Positions 34,438 through 43,192 of a stretch of DNA of 64,000 nt are shown here, in pieces (positions within the stretch are counted from its first letter, which is position 1; the number at the start of each line of letters is the position of its first letter). The stretch is taken from the NCBI RefSeq assembly GCF_025950095.1, contig NZ_JAPDDR010000001.1:620001-684000 (forward strand), written 5' to 3'. Both the position numbers and the translations under genes were made by a program. Source of the stretch: Luteolibacter rhizosphaerae. GTDB taxonomy: Bacteria; Verrucomicrobiota; Verrucomicrobiia; Verrucomicrobiales; Akkermansiaceae. The notes beneath the pieces were generated by a model. It worked only from the letters and a program-made list of their open reading frames with translations, was not told the origin of the DNA and made no database searches.

Positions 34438-35643
34438 ATGCCCGACGTCTGCCTCTACTTTCAGGTGCATCAGCCGAACAGGTTGATCCCATACGATTTC
34501 TTCCGCATCGGTGAACACGCTTTCTACGAGGATGATGGGCTGAACGGTGAAGTTCTCTCGAAGGTTGCCGAGAAGTGCTATCTTCCTGCGAACGCACTCT
34601 TCCAGAAGGCGATCAAGGAGACGAAGGGGCGATTCCGGATGGCCCTGTCCATCAGCGGGACGGTCATCGAGCAGATGGAGCACCATCGCCCGGATGTGCT
34701 GAGGTCGTTCCAAGATTTGGTGGCCACCGGCAATGTCGAGTTGCTCGCCGAGACCTACTACCACTCGCTTGCCATCCTTCATTCGAAGAAGGAGTTCGAA
34801 CGGCAGGTGGAGCTTCACTTGGACAAGCTGGAAGAAGTTTTCCACGTGCGGCCCCGGGTCTTCCGCAATACCGAGCTTATCTACAACAATGCCATTGCCG
34901 CCCAAGCGGAGACGATGGGCTTCGACGGCATTCTTGCTGAGGGAGTGCCTTGGGTTCTCAACGGGCAATCGCCGAATTTCCTGTATCGCGCGCCGCACGT
35001 CTCGCAGCTCAAAACGATTCTCCGCAACATCGGGCTCTCCGATGATCTGGGCTTCCGCTTCTCCGACAAGAGTTGGTCCGAATGGCCGCTGACTCCGGAG
35101 AAGTTTGCGAAATGGCTCAAGAAGGCTCCGGGCGATGTGGTGAATCTCTTCCTCGACTACGAGACGATCGGTGAGCACCAGTGGAAGGACACCGGGATCT
35201 TCGAGTTTTGGGAGGCTTTACCCGAGGCAGTGCTTGATGAGGATATCAAATGGGTCACTCCCGGTGAGGTGGTTGATCTCTTCCGCGCCTCCAAGGACTA
35301 CGACTGCCACTGGCCTACTTCATGGGCAGATGCCGAGCGCGATCTCAGCGCTTGGACTGGAAACGTCATGCAGCAGGAAGCGATCGCCAAGATTCATCGC
35401 CTGGAGGAAGAGGTTTTGGCGGCGAAGGACCCGAGCCTCAGCCATGTCTGGGCGAAGATGCAGACCTCCGATCATTTCTATTGGATGTCTACCAAGGGAG
35501 GGACGGACGGGAGCGTTCATCAATACTTCTCGCCCTACGGCAGCGCCTACGATGGCTACATCTATTTCATGAACGCTCTTGCCGATCTTCAGATCCGGCT
35601 CAAGCGGCCCCAAGAGAAGAAGGAGTCGCCCGAGGAGGAATAG
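34438..35643 (+). CDS. GH57 glycoside hydrolase (alpha-amylase-like)
   Basis: A 401-residue protein, the short type of GH57. Conserved elements are visible: FQVHQPNRL at residues 8-16 (His11 in the active site), the nucleophile Glu146 in FRNTELIYN, and the acid/base Asp240 in LFLDYETIGEH. The C-terminal helical domain follows (SHVWAKMQTSDHFYWMSTKG). GH57 members hydrolyse or transfer alpha-1,4 (or create alpha-1,6) glucan bonds; the exact activity cannot be read. It forms a two-gene operon with the GT4 enzyme. The charged tail (KRPQEKKESPEEE) is probably disordered. Confidence 0.9.
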   Translation: MPDVCLYFQVHQPNRLIPYDFFRIGEHAFYEDDGLNGEVLSKVAEKCYLPANALFQKAIKETKGRFRMALSISGTVIEQMEHHRPDVLRSFQDLVATGNVELLAETYYHSLAILHSKKEFERQVELHLDKLEEVFHVRPRVFRNTELIYNNAIAAQAETMGFDGILAEGVPWVLNGQSPNFLYRAPHVSQLKTILRNIGLSDDLGFRFSDKSWSEWPLTPEKFAKWLKKAPGDVVNLFLDYETIGEHQWKDTGIFEFWEALPEAVLDEDIKWVTPGEVVDLFRASKDYDCHWPTSWADAERDLSAWTGNVMQQEAIAKIHRLEEEVLAAKDPSLSHVWAKMQTSDHFYWMSTKGGTDGSVHQYFSPYGSAYDGYIYFMNALADLQIRLKRPQEKKESPEEE

Positions 35644-35645
35644 GT

Positions 35646-35663
35646 GCCCGCTCTCAGGCGGGC
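35646..35663. terminator. hairpin between convergent genes
   Basis: GCCCGC-TCTCAG-GCGGGC starts three bases after the GH57 stop and overlaps the last codons of the EcsC-like gene. No T tract follows on either strand, so it is at best a weak shared terminator. Confidence 0.45.
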
Positions 35664-36322
35664 GGCAAGGGCGGAGGAAGCTTTGGGGATGGGTTGTCGC
35701 CGAGAGTGATCGATGGGGCTGAGTCCTCTTCAAGAAGAGAGGCATCGCTGCTGAAGAACTCAATGGCGGTGAGCGCAACCTTGCGGGTATCGGCATAGGC
35801 ATAGCCGCCGACTCCGATCGCGCCGGCGACGGGGATCCAACGTGAGAGGGATTTGCGGATGCTGGTCTGGGTGATCTTTACTCCAATACGGCTGGCTACC
35901 TTCTGAAGGGTCTGAAAGGAAGCCTGCCGCACAAGGTAGCGCTCTCCCACGCGGACAACGAGATCACGCATTGCCTGAGCGGCGGTATGGCGGAAGAGGC
36001 AGTAGAGCATGCGCTCCTTGGACAACTCTCCGGACTTGCCGAAGACTGCAGCGATATCGGCGACCATCTGTTGCTGGATTTTCCAGACGCCGATGAGTTC
36101 GGGTAGGATTGTGAGCCAAGCGAGAGGTCCGGGCGGGAGCGAAAGCATCCCTGCTGTCGTTCCTGCCTTGAGGGCGGCGGCGTTAGCGAGGGAAAGTGCT
36201 TTTGACTTGGGCGTGAAACTAGCGACCTGCGTGCTCGCGGGGACCTCACCTACAAAGCGCAAGATGGCATTGGCGATCTTCTCGGCTGGAGTAGGCTCCG
36301 GCGGCTTGATGGCTTGGGTCAT
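35654..36322 (-). CDS. EcsC-family protein
   Basis: A 222-residue protein. The central block MLSLPPGPLAWLTILPELIGVWKIQQQMVADIAAVFGK is characteristic of the EcsC family (shown here as positions about 79-116; key features PGP, LP.L..VW..Q..MV..IA). Two hydrophobic stretches (79-95 and 164-176) suggest membrane association, and the Pro-rich ends are likely disordered. EcsC lies with an ABC transporter in Bacillus, but in many bacteria the family is solitary and of unknown role. It converges on the GH57 gene. Confidence 0.8.
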   Translation of the reverse strand: MTQAIKPPEPTPAEKIANAILRFVGEVPASTQVASFTPKSKALSLANAAALKAGTTAGMLSLPPGPLAWLTILPELIGVWKIQQQMVADIAAVFGKSGELSKERMLYCLFRHTAAQAMRDLVVRVGERYLVRQASFQTLQKVASRIGVKITQTSIRKSLSRWIPVAGAIGVGGYAYADTRKVALTAIEFFSSDASLLEEDSAPSITLGDNPSPKLPPPLPPA

Positions 36323-36394
36323 TGTGGGAATTGTAGCCGAGATGAAGAGAAGCTGCAGGGGAATTTAATGGGCGGATTGTAGGGGTGGAAGAGG

Positions 36395-38854
36395 TTAGCG
36401 GGGGAGGTCTTGAAGCCAGCGGCGGAGCTGGTTGAGGTCGGCGGGTTTCACGAGGTGCTCATTGAAGCCGGCGTCCTTGGCCCGCTGGCGGTCCTCGGAG
36501 GTGCCGTAGCCGGTGAGTGCAACAAGAAAAGCATCCGTTAGGTCGGGGAGGGCGCGGAGTTGGCGGGCGACTTCGTAGCCGTCCATGCCGGGGAGGCCGA
36601 TGTCGAGAAGGACGACCTCGGGGTGGAACTCGGTGGCGGCGAGGATGGCTTCCGGGCCGGTGTGGGCGATGCGGGTGAGATGACCGGAGAGTTCCTGCAG
36701 CATGGCCATGCTCTCGGCGGAATCGCGGTTGTCGTCCACGATGAGCATGCGCAGTCCCTTGGGTGAGGAGGTGTACGCCGGCGTGGCCCGCGAATCGGTC
36801 GACGGAGCATCCCGGACAGGGAGGCGGATGGTGAAGGCGGTGCCGCGGCCCAATCCGTCGCTATGTGCCTCAATGAAGCCGTCGTGCATGGTGACGAGGC
36901 GCTGAACGATCGTGAGGCCGATGCCGAGACCTCCGTGAGCTCGGTCGAGGGTGCGACTGGATTGGACGAAGAGATCGAAGATGCGGGGGAGAAGTTCGGG
37001 GTCAATGCCCGCTCCGTCGTCCGCGACGCGGATGAGGACCAGGTTGCGCTCCGGCTCCAGTTCCGCGCTGATCGAGATGTGGCAACTGCTGCCGGCGTAC
37101 TTGGAAGCGTTGCCCAGCAGGTTCCCGAAGACTTGTTCGAGGCGGGTGGGGTCGGCGTGGACGTAGACCGGCTGCGAGGGAAGCGAGACCGTGAGCTGCT
37201 GGCCCTGCGAGGTGCAGGCGGGGCGGATGAGATTGGCGGCGGACTGGAGAATGCCGGCGAGGGGGATGGTCTGCTTCTGCAAGGTGATCTTGCCTTCGGT
37301 GATGCGCGAGACATCGAGGAGGTCGTCGATCATGCGGCTCATGTTCTCGATCTGACGGCCAATGAGACGCTGGGCGGCCGCGCGGTCGATCGGCTTGGTG
37401 TCGTCGATCTGGAGAATCTCCGCGGCGTTGCGGAGCGGGGCGAGCGGATTGCGCAGCTCATGGGCGAGCATGGCGAGGAATTCGTCCTTGCGACGGTCCG
37501 CTTCCTCGAGAGCCGTGGTCTGGGCGAGCAGCGCGTCCTTGAGCCGGATTTCCTCGGTGATGTCGCTGAAATAACAGACCACGCCGTGGCTGCCACCGGG
37601 GAGGGCGAGGCGCTGAAGTTCCCATTCGTAAGACTGAACCACGCCGATGTCCTCGCGGGTTTGGGTGAAACGCGGAGACACGAAAGGCTCGCCAGTTTCC
37701 AAGGTGTGGCGGAAGCGGGCGGTAATGGATTCGGCGAGATCCTCGCCCCAGAGGATGGAGAGCGCTTCGAGCAGGGGTCTGCCGATCACAGGTTCCGCTT
37801 CGGAGAAAACAGGCCGACCCTTCTCATTCACCTCTACGATATCCAAGTTTTCATCGACAACATAGACGCCCCCCGGGGCGCGGCGAATGATCTCCACGAA
37901 GAGCGCTTCATTTCGCCGCAGGGCTTCTTCCGCTTCCTTGCGTTGGGTGATGTCGTTGAAGACGATGGCGACGAGATTCTGGCCCGGCTCGCCGACGCGC
38001 ATGGCATAGAGGTCGTAATGTCGGCGCAAGGTGGGGGCGAAACGCTCGAAGCGCAGGGCCTCCCCGGTGAGTGCGACGTTCCCGTAGATTCCATACCACT
38101 CATCCGATTGCCCAGGCATGAGTTGGCGGGAGGTCTTGCCAACAACGTCTTTCAGTCCGGTTTGATGGAGGAAGGACGGATTGGTCTCCAAGAACAGGTA
38201 GTCGTAGGCTTCGCCGTCCGGAGTGAAGAGCACTTCAACCACGCAGAACCCTTCATCGATCGAGTTGAAGAGAGTGCGGTAGCGCTCTTCCGAAGAGCGC
38301 AGGGCTGCCTCCGCTTGACGTCGTCCCGTGATGTCGCGAATGACGGCGAGAAGTCCACCGGGCATTCCATCGCGATCGATCAGCCGGCTGACGGAAGACT
38401 CAACATGAATGCGGACGCCATCGCGGCGGATGTGGATGTTCTCGCCGCGCCAATGGCCTGTGGATGCGATTTCCGCGAAGGAGAGGGCTTCGTCTTCCGG
38501 TCGCACCCAGAGATACTGGTAGAGCTCGGTGAGGGGGCGTCCGAGCGCTTCGGAGGTGGGAATGCCATACTGCTCCTCGGCGGCAGTGTTGAAATAGATG
38601 ACCTTGTTGTTCGCATCTAGTGCGACCACCGCCTCGCTGACCTTTGAAAGGATATCGCTGCGAAAACGGTTTGATTCGGCGTCCGAACTTTGGAGGATGT
38701 AGACTTGGGGGCCGGGTTCGCCCTCAACGATCAGGCCGTCCACCTCGCCATGCCGGATCGCCCGCAGCGTATCTTCCGCCTCTTCAAGCCGTGCGTGCAG
38801 ATCGGCGTTCTCGGCGCGGAGTTTCTGCAGGATAGTGGAATCTTCCGCACTCAT
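36395..38854 (-). CDS. PAS hybrid sensor histidine kinase with receiver domain (Kai operon)
   Basis: An 819-residue soluble kinase. A short coiled coil (residues 5-32) is followed by three PAS domains (about 65-180, 185-310, 315-435; SSEERYRTLFNSIDEGFCVV starts the second). The HisKA phospho-acceptor is His465 in MLAHELRNPL. The HATPase runs about 562-680 (VADDGAGIDPELL, HGGLGIGLTIVQ). A C-terminal receiver has Asp751 in VVLLDIGLPGMDG, with TGYG and VKP also present. It has no transmembrane helix, so it senses a cytoplasmic signal. The ATG directly abuts the stop of the kaiB-like gene, placing it last in the kaiC-kaiB-kaiB operon as a probable output. Unlike cyanobacterial SasA it lacks an N-terminal KaiB-like domain. 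Confidence 0.92.
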   Translation of the reverse strand: MSAEDSTILQKLRAENADLHARLEEAEDTLRAIRHGEVDGLIVEGEPGPQVYILQSSDAESNRFRSDILSKVSEAVVALDANNKVIYFNTAAEEQYGIPTSEALGRPLTELYQYLWVRPEDEALSFAEIASTGHWRGENIHIRRDGVRIHVESSVSRLIDRDGMPGGLLAVIRDITGRRQAEAALRSSEERYRTLFNSIDEGFCVVEVLFTPDGEAYDYLFLETNPSFLHQTGLKDVVGKTSRQLMPGQSDEWYGIYGNVALTGEALRFERFAPTLRRHYDLYAMRVGEPGQNLVAIVFNDITQRKEAEEALRRNEALFVEIIRRAPGGVYVVDENLDIVEVNEKGRPVFSEAEPVIGRPLLEALSILWGEDLAESITARFRHTLETGEPFVSPRFTQTREDIGVVQSYEWELQRLALPGGSHGVVCYFSDITEEIRLKDALLAQTTALEEADRRKDEFLAMLAHELRNPLAPLRNAAEILQIDDTKPIDRAAAQRLIGRQIENMSRMIDDLLDVSRITEGKITLQKQTIPLAGILQSAANLIRPACTSQGQQLTVSLPSQPVYVHADPTRLEQVFGNLLGNASKYAGSSCHISISAELEPERNLVLIRVADDGAGIDPELLPRIFDLFVQSSRTLDRAHGGLGIGLTIVQRLVTMHDGFIEAHSDGLGRGTAFTIRLPVRDAPSTDSRATPAYTSSPKGLRMLIVDDNRDSAESMAMLQELSGHLTRIAHTGPEAILAATEFHPEVVLLDIGLPGMDGYEVARQLRALPDLTDAFLVALTGYGTSEDRQRAKDAGFNEHLVKPADLNQLRRWLQDLPR

Positions 38855-39205
38855 TCAGCCCGGGTAAGAGGGGTCGAGACCGAGTCCGGAGAGGATCTTT
38901 CTCGTATCCGACATATCACCGATGAAGCGGCGCAGCGGAAGCGGTCCGATCTTCACGAGCGTGGGCGCCGCAATGATCTGATCCACGGCCGCCAGCTCGG
39001 GATGCTCCCTTAGATTGAGAATATCGAGGTGGTAGCGGTCCGCCAGATGCTCGTTGCAGATCCGGCGGGTGTTTACGATCGCGCGGTTGGACTGCTGCGT
39101 ATCGCCGATTACGTAAAGCCGGAGCTTGATGCAAGCAGCGGCATTTTCCGCAGAAGCGGCCTCCATGGCGCGGAGATTCTCGTCGGTAGAGGAGGCTTTC
39201 TTCAT
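38855..39205 (-). CDS. divergent KaiB-family protein
   Basis: A 116-residue thioredoxin-like KaiB relative. IKLRLYVIGDTQQSNRAIVN and DILNLREHPELAAVDQIIAAPTL and RRFIGDMSDTRKILSGLGL are recognisable, but it differs from canonical KaiB at many positions (for example Asn/Glu-rich in place of the ID-L-NPQLA motif). It has a 25-residue polar N-terminal extension. It lies 6 bases after the canonical kaiB and directly before the kinase. KaiB binds KaiC and, after fold switching, output kinases. Two unequal copies suggest divided tasks: one for KaiC, one for the kinase. That split is inference. Confidence 0.88.
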   Translation of the reverse strand: MKKASSTDENLRAMEAASAENAAACIKLRLYVIGDTQQSNRAIVNTRRICNEHLADRYHLDILNLREHPELAAVDQIIAAPTLVKIGPLPLRRFIGDMSDTRKILSGLGLDPSYPG

Positions 39206-39211
39206 CGGATC

Positions 39212-39541
39212 TCAGTCCGTAAGCGGCTGGACATCGAGGCCGACAAGGACACGCTCCTCATTGGAGAGATCGCCGATGATCTTCTTGATCGGCTCCGGAA
39301 GGCGCCGGACCAAGGTGGGTACAGCCAAAATCTGATCTCCGGCGGCAAGTTGCGGCGTCTTGAGCAGATCGATCAGCTCAATGCGATACTGGCCGGCGAG
39401 ATGAGTCTCACAAATGCGTTTCAGGTTATTGAAGGCAGCGAGCGACTTGGATGTTTGGCCCGCGACGTAGAGACGCAATTGGTAAGCCGGGACGGTTGCC
39501 CCCGAAGATGAAGGTTTGGAAGAGGATTTCGGCTCTTTCAT
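39212..39541 (-). CDS. kaiB: canonical KaiB circadian-clock protein
   Basis: A 109-residue Kai[41 protein letters not shown] and [18 protein letters not shown] match the family closely, including the IDLLK-PQLA and IGDLSN.E.VL.GLD signatures. KaiB binds the CI ring of KaiC, in cyanobacteria after switching from its tetramer fold to a thioredoxin fold. Its ATG overlaps the kaiC stop by four bases (ATGA), so the two are translationally coupled. A Ser/Lys-rich 18-residue N-terminal extension precedes the domain. Confidence 0.93.
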   Translation of the reverse strand: MKEPKSSSKPSSSGATVPAYQLRLYVAGQTSKSLAAFNNLKRICETHLAGQYRIELIDLLKTPQLAAGDQILAVPTLVRRLPEPIKKIIGDLSNEERVLVGLDVQPLTD

Positions 39542-41301
39542 CGCTTTCCTTTTTTTAGACTGTCTTTCGCGGACAGCTGGCTACCGCGGCGTATCGCCAT
39601 TTTGTCCAAGTTGCGGCGATCATTTTCAATGCGGGCCGCTTCTTCTGCAACGGAGAAGTCCAATTCCGCGGATTCCACATCCAAATCGGCTTGGAGGGCG
39701 GCGATCTGAGACTCGATCGTCTTCCGTTTGCTGGCAAGCTGGCGGAGCTTGCGGGCGTGGGATTGGAGGCGCAGTTCTGCATCGGAGCGTTCGCGAGCTT
39801 CCTGAGCCACGCGGGAGGTCCCGGTAAGCACGCCGTCCGTGCCGATGTAGACATCGACGAGCGAAATGCCACTATCGTTAAGGAGAAACTCGCGAACCTG
39901 ATTCGAATGGGACATGCCGCGAGCCTTGAGGACGTAGATAGTCCGATTGCGTTCGCCGTTCATCTCATGGTTGCGGAGGAGCAGCCAGACATCCATCAGC
40001 GAGGACACCCCGACTTGGGAATCCTCCGGTGCCGTGGTGCTGTTCGCTCCCGAGGTAAGGCTGGTGAAGACCGCGGTGATCTCGTGCTTCTTGAGGTGGT
40101 CGATCAGGCGCATCAAAGTAGGCTTCACCTCGATGTCATCGCGCACGAAGGTGAGGTTGCTGATCGGATCGACTGCGACGACGGAAGGATTGAAGTCGGC
40201 GATAAGATCGTGCATCGCGAGAAGGTGCTGCTCAAGGCCCTGAAGGGTAGGGCGGGAGGCATGGATCTGGAGCAGGCCCTTCTTGATCCAAGGGGCGAGG
40301 TCGAGGCCGATCGAGCGCATGTTCCGGACGATTTGATCCGCGGATTCCTCGTAAGCAAAAAGGATGGCACGTTCGCCCCTGCGGCAGGCCGCATTGACGA
40401 AGCTTGCCCCGATGCTGCTCTTGCCAGTGCCAGGTGAACCGGAGACGAGGATGCTAGCACCACGAAAAACCCCTTTTCCTCCGAGCATTTGGTCCAAGCC
40501 GTCGATGCCCGTTGGGAAGCGCTCGGTGGGAGCAGCGTGATCGAGGCGCAGCGAGGTGATCGGAAGCACGGAGAGGCCATGCTCGCCGATCAGGAAGGGG
40601 TATTCATTGGTTCCGTGGCTGGAGCCGCGGTATTTCACGACACGCAGACGGCGGGTTGAAACCTGCCCGGTTACGCGATGATCCAGAGTGATCACGCAAT
40701 CCGCGACATACTCCTCAAGGCCGTAGCGTGTGAGGGAGGCCTCGCCGGTTTCCCCCGTGACAAGGGCAGTGATGCCGCGCTCCTTGAGCCAGCGGAAGAG
40801 CCGGCGGAGCTCGGCACGGAGAATGGCGTGGCTCGGGAGTCCGGCGAAGAGGGCTTCAAGCGTATCAAGCACGACCCGCTTGGCACCGATGCTACGGATG
40901 GCATGATCGAGGCGGATGAAGAGGCCCTCAAGGTCGTATTCGCCGGTTTCCTCGATCTCGCTGCGTTCGATGCGGACATGGTCGAGGACGATCTTTTTCT
41001 CCGCGGAAAGCTTATCGAGGTCGAAGCCGAGCGAACGAACATTCGCGGTGAGTTCCTCCGAATTCTCCTCGAACATGAGAAAAACCCCCGGCTCGTTGAA
41101 CTGCGTGGCACCGCGCACCAAGAATTCGGTGGCTAGCATGGTTTTACCCGCGCCAGCACTCCCTGAAACCAGTGTCGGGCGTCCCGTGGGGAATCCGCCT
41201 TCCGTGATCTCGTCCAAACCCGTAATTCCCGTGGGGGCCTTTGGGATAGAGAGCTGCTTGGCAGATAGAGACTTCCGAGGAGGATTATTGCGATTCGCCA
41301 T
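39538..41301 (-). CDS. kaiC: KaiC clock ATPase with C-terminal coiled-coil extension
   Basis: A 587-residue double-RecA ATPase. CI has Walker A GSAGAGKT at residues 47-54 and catalytic Glu78-Glu79 (FEEN). CII has Walker A GSPGTGKS at 288-295 and Glu318-Glu319 (YEES). The dual phosphorylation site, Ser431-Thr432 in Synechococcus (ISTITD), aligns here with Ser433-Ser434 (VSSLMD). Residues about 500-575 form a long heptad-patterned coiled coil rich in Glu, Arg and Lys, in place of the short KaiA-binding tail. Similar coiled-coil tails occur in the Rhodobacter KaiC that runs a KaiA-free timer. No kaiA is in the window. It is first in the operon; an inverted repeat lies 19 bases before its ATG. 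Confidence 0.94.
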   Translation of the reverse strand: MANRNNPPRKSLSAKQLSIPKAPTGITGLDEITEGGFPTGRPTLVSGSAGAGKTMLATEFLVRGATQFNEPGVFLMFEENSEELTANVRSLGFDLDKLSAEKKIVLDHVRIERSEIEETGEYDLEGLFIRLDHAIRSIGAKRVVLDTLEALFAGLPSHAILRAELRRLFRWLKERGITALVTGETGEASLTRYGLEEYVADCVITLDHRVTGQVSTRRLRVVKYRGSSHGTNEYPFLIGEHGLSVLPITSLRLDHAAPTERFPTGIDGLDQMLGGKGVFRGASILVSGSPGTGKSSIGASFVNAACRRGERAILFAYEESADQIVRNMRSIGLDLAPWIKKGLLQIHASRPTLQGLEQHLLAMHDLIADFNPSVVAVDPISNLTFVRDDIEVKPTLMRLIDHLKKHEITAVFTSLTSGANSTTAPEDSQVGVSSLMDVWLLLRNHEMNGERNRTIYVLKARGMSHSNQVREFLLNDSGISLVDVYIGTDGVLTGTSRVAQEARERSDAELRLQSHARKLRQLASKRKTIESQIAALQADLDVESAELDFSVAEEAARIENDRRNLDKMAIRRGSQLSAKDSLKKGKR

Positions 41302-41319
41302 GGCCTAACGGAGCCCACG

Positions 41320-41336
41320 GTGGACCTAAAATCCAC
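41320..41336. promoter_or_regulatory. inverted repeat upstream of kaiC
   Basis: GTGGA and TCCAC (41320-41324 and 41332-41336) flank a 7-base spacer, and a second overlapping palindrome CCAC-G-GTGG lies at its kaiC-proximal side. The site is within the 117-base gap before kaiC, a possible operator or promoter element. Confidence 0.35.
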
Positions 41337-41418
41337 AAAGCCAAGTGAAGATTGTAACGGTCGCAACAGGTTTCCGCATTTTGCCGGGCCGGATGAGCGG
41401 TCGGGGATCAGGACGATC

Positions 41419-43089
41419 TCAAGCAAGCCAGTCTAGGATGGCCGCGGCTGACTTCCCGGAGATGCCGGGGAGGGCAGCGATTTCCTGGACGCTGGCCTTA
41501 CGGATGCGATCGACGCTGCCGAACTTGGCGAGCAGGGTCTGCTTGCGCTTGGGAGAGATGGCGGGGCAATCGTCGAGGAGGCTTTCCTTCATCCGGCGGC
41601 GGTAGAGGAGGGCGTTGTAGCCGTTGGCGAAGCGGTGGGCCTCATCGCGGATGCGCTGGAGGAGTTTCAGGGCACCGCGGTCGTGGGGGATGAGCAAGGG
41701 GTCGCTTTTCTCGGGGAAGAACACTTCCTCGCGTTGCTTGGCGAGGCCGACGACAGGAAGATCGTGAAGTCCGAGGTTGTGAAGCTCGCGAACTGCCATG
41801 GAGAGCTGCCCCTTGCCGCCGTCGACGATGACGAGATCGGGCAGAACGATCTTGGCGCGGCCTTCGCGAGCGAAGCGGCGCTGCATCTCCACGGGATCTT
41901 CCTGAGAGTATTCTTCTTCGGGATTCGCTTGGGAGTTCTCACCAAGGATGCGCGAATAGCGGCGACGGATCACCTCCGCCATCGATGCGAAGTCGTCCTG
42001 CCCGGCGACGGTGCGAATGCGGTAGCGGCGGTAGTTCTGGTTGTCCGGCTTGCCCTCGGTGAAGCGGACCATGGAGGCCACGATGTGATTCGAGGAGACG
42101 TTCGAAATATCGAAGCACTCCATCACGCGCGGCGGGCCGGGCAGGCCGAGGGCTTCGCCGAGATCGGCGAGGTCTTCGGTGGGCTTGACGGTGGTGGGGA
42201 CGCCACGACCACGGGTAAACTGGCGGGTCGGGTTGAGGGTCTTCTTGAGATTGTCGACGACATCGCGGAGCAGGGCCGCTTTCTCGAAGTCGAGTCGCTC
42301 GGCGGCTTTGGCCATGTCGGCTTCGAGGTCGCTGAAGATTTCGCGGCGGCCCTTGCCTTCAAGAACCAGGCAAGCCTCATCAATGCGGCGCAGGTAGTCC
42401 TCGCGGGTAGTGCGGAGGATGCAGGGGGCGGAGCAATTGCGGATGATGTCCGCATTGCAGTGTTTGTAGTCGTTCTCGCCGGGATTGAGCGGGCGGCAGG
42501 CGCGCAGGCCGAACTTGCGGTTCAGCCAGGAGATGGTGGCGCGGAGTGCTCCGGAGTGGGCGAAGGGGCCGAAGTAGCGGGCACCATCGTCCTTCTTCAT
42601 GCGGGTGAGCACGAAGCGCGGCCATGGCTCGCTCGGTTGGATCTTCACCAGCAGGAAGCGCTTGTCGTCGCGGAAGGCGACATTGTAGCGCGGGCGGTAA
42701 TCCTTGATCAGCTTGCCTTCCAGCAGCAGGGCCTCCGCCTCGTTGCGGACGAGGTGGAACTCGAAATCGACGATGGTATCGATGAGGGCGCGGGTTTTGA
42801 GATCAGCGCGTGTCTTGCGGGAGGCGAGGAAGTAGGAGGAGAGTCGCTTGCGGAGGTCGCGGGCCTTGCCAACGTAAATGATGGAGCCGAGGCGGTCCTT
42901 CATGAGGTAGACGCCGGGCTGATGGGGGACGGTCCTGAGTTTCTCCTTACATGCCGCGGTGGCCACGGGAGGAATGGAAGCTGTCGGGATAGGGGATGCA
43001 AGGGGGAGAATCGAGGATTCTCGATTTCCGGCGGGGGAATTGGAAAGGCCGGGGGGGGCTGGCTGCGTAGATGCGCCGCTTTTCGTCAT
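41419..43089 (-). CDS. uvrC: excinuclease ABC subunit C
   Basis: From ATG 43089 the protein has 556 residues. The GIY-YIG nuclease domain that makes the 3' cut is near residues 50-125 (QPGVYLMKDRLGSIIYVGKA). The UvrB-binding UVR motif follows (KAAERLDFEKAALLRDVVDN), then the RNase H-like nuclease for the 5' cut (ECFDISNVSSNHIVASMVRF, LPDLVIVDGGKGQL, DEAHRFA) and C-terminal helix-hairpin-helix (LLAKFGSVDRIRKASVQEIA). It acts in nucleotide excision repair. The N-terminus carries about 40 low-complexity residues before the nuclease domain; an alternative ATG at 43158 would lengthen that tail. It is divergent from exbB. Confidence 0.95.
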   Translation of the reverse strand: MTKSGASTQPAPPGLSNSPAGNRESSILPLASPIPTASIPPVATAACKEKLRTVPHQPGVYLMKDRLGSIIYVGKARDLRKRLSSYFLASRKTRADLKTRALIDTIVDFEFHLVRNEAEALLLEGKLIKDYRPRYNVAFRDDKRFLLVKIQPSEPWPRFVLTRMKKDDGARYFGPFAHSGALRATISWLNRKFGLRACRPLNPGENDYKHCNADIIRNCSAPCILRTTREDYLRRIDEACLVLEGKGRREIFSDLEADMAKAAERLDFEKAALLRDVVDNLKKTLNPTRQFTRGRGVPTTVKPTEDLADLGEALGLPGPPRVMECFDISNVSSNHIVASMVRFTEGKPDNQNYRRYRIRTVAGQDDFASMAEVIRRRYSRILGENSQANPEEEYSQEDPVEMQRRFAREGRAKIVLPDLVIVDGGKGQLSMAVRELHNLGLHDLPVVGLAKQREEVFFPEKSDPLLIPHDRGALKLLQRIRDEAHRFANGYNALLYRRRMKESLLDDCPAISPKRKQTLLAKFGSVDRIRKASVQEIAALPGISGKSAAAILDWLA

Positions 43090-43192
43090 GTCTTGCTTGG
43101 AATTCGGAACTTCTGACTGGGAACTTCCCGCCGGAGGCGGGCGCGCGGGGCTTGCCATAGGGGGGCGCTTGGCTAAGCTCCCGGCCTTGAAA

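Noticed and set aside
36863-38620. A 585-residue plus-strand frame opposite the histidine kinase
   Set aside because: Antisense to a kinase with all catalytic motifs; no recognisable domain.
36395-41301. A kaiA gene in the clock operon
   Set aside because: No protein resembling KaiA is found on either strand between the EcsC-like gene and uvrC.
41635-43116. A 493-residue plus-strand frame opposite uvrC
   Set aside because: Shadow of uvrC, which carries all family motifs on the other strand.
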